64,000 bases of DNA. It comes from Luidia sarsii (Eukaryota > Echinodermata > Asteroidea > Paxillosida > Luidiidae). The stretch spans positions 2,140,184 through 2,204,183 of the forward strand of contig OX465107.1 in the NCBI GenBank assembly GCA_949987565.1, written 5' to 3'. A program made the translations under genes and the position numbers. The notes under the pieces are model-generated. The model did not search any database, had not been told where the DNA came from, and was given only the letters and a program-made list of their open reading frames with translations. Below, one piece after another: positions 63,958 through 64,000 of this stretch; position 1 is the stretch's first letter; the number at the start of each line of letters is the position of its first letter.

Positions 63958-64000
63958 CTGCACAGCAATGAGACCGTTAAACAATCTTTCAGCTCGTCCC

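Overview
The window is animal nuclear DNA: split genes with GT-AG introns, dense satellite and transposon-like repeats, and no prokaryotic operon structure. Its protein content and repeat style suggest an invertebrate deuterostome. I lean towards an echinoderm, with a cephalochordate possible, but this is an impression that I could not test. I placed every exon by eye, requiring matched splice sites, matched intron phase and continuous family similarity.

Layout. Positions 1-16,416 hold no gene that I can support. They contain purine-rich low-complexity DNA, a GGGAA satellite (about 1,950-2,727), a 21-bp minisatellite (5,284-6,066), a GGGCA array (about 10,850-11,220), fold-back elements, a GGT/GAT repeat (about 15,210-15,950) and a GC-rich putative promoter just before the first gene. 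Positions 16,417-38,745 (+ strand) hold a complete adhesion GPCR gene of 27 coding exons: signal peptide, C-type lectin domain, laminin-G/pentraxin-like domain, about 830 residues of Ser/Thr-rich mucin-like stalk, GAIN domain with a GPS autoproteolysis site, seven-helix domain and a short tail. All phases agree except for one extra base inside exon 15. Positions 38,746-44,464 hold its 3'UTR and a spacer built largely of hairpin transposon-like elements. Positions 44,465-63,957 (- strand) hold 21 exons of an SLC4 anion exchanger of the AE2/AE3 type. It runs to its stop codon, and its 5' end lies beyond the window. The coding sequence seen here is 4,026 nt, exactly 1,342 codons including stop.

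The two genes are convergent (tail to tail). One is a cell-surface recognition/adhesion receptor and the other a chloride/bicarbonate exchanger. I see no sequence evidence of a functional link. The most interesting signals are in gene architecture. They are a tandemly duplicated, frame-preserving cassette exon in the exchanger, a GC-AG intron, a 19-nt microexon in the GAIN domain, and inverted minisatellites flanking the GPS/TM1/TM2 exons. There is also a 1.1-kb intronic satellite full of donor-like sites, pyrimidine satellites abutting 3' splice sites, and a satellite that arose inside a fold-back transposon.
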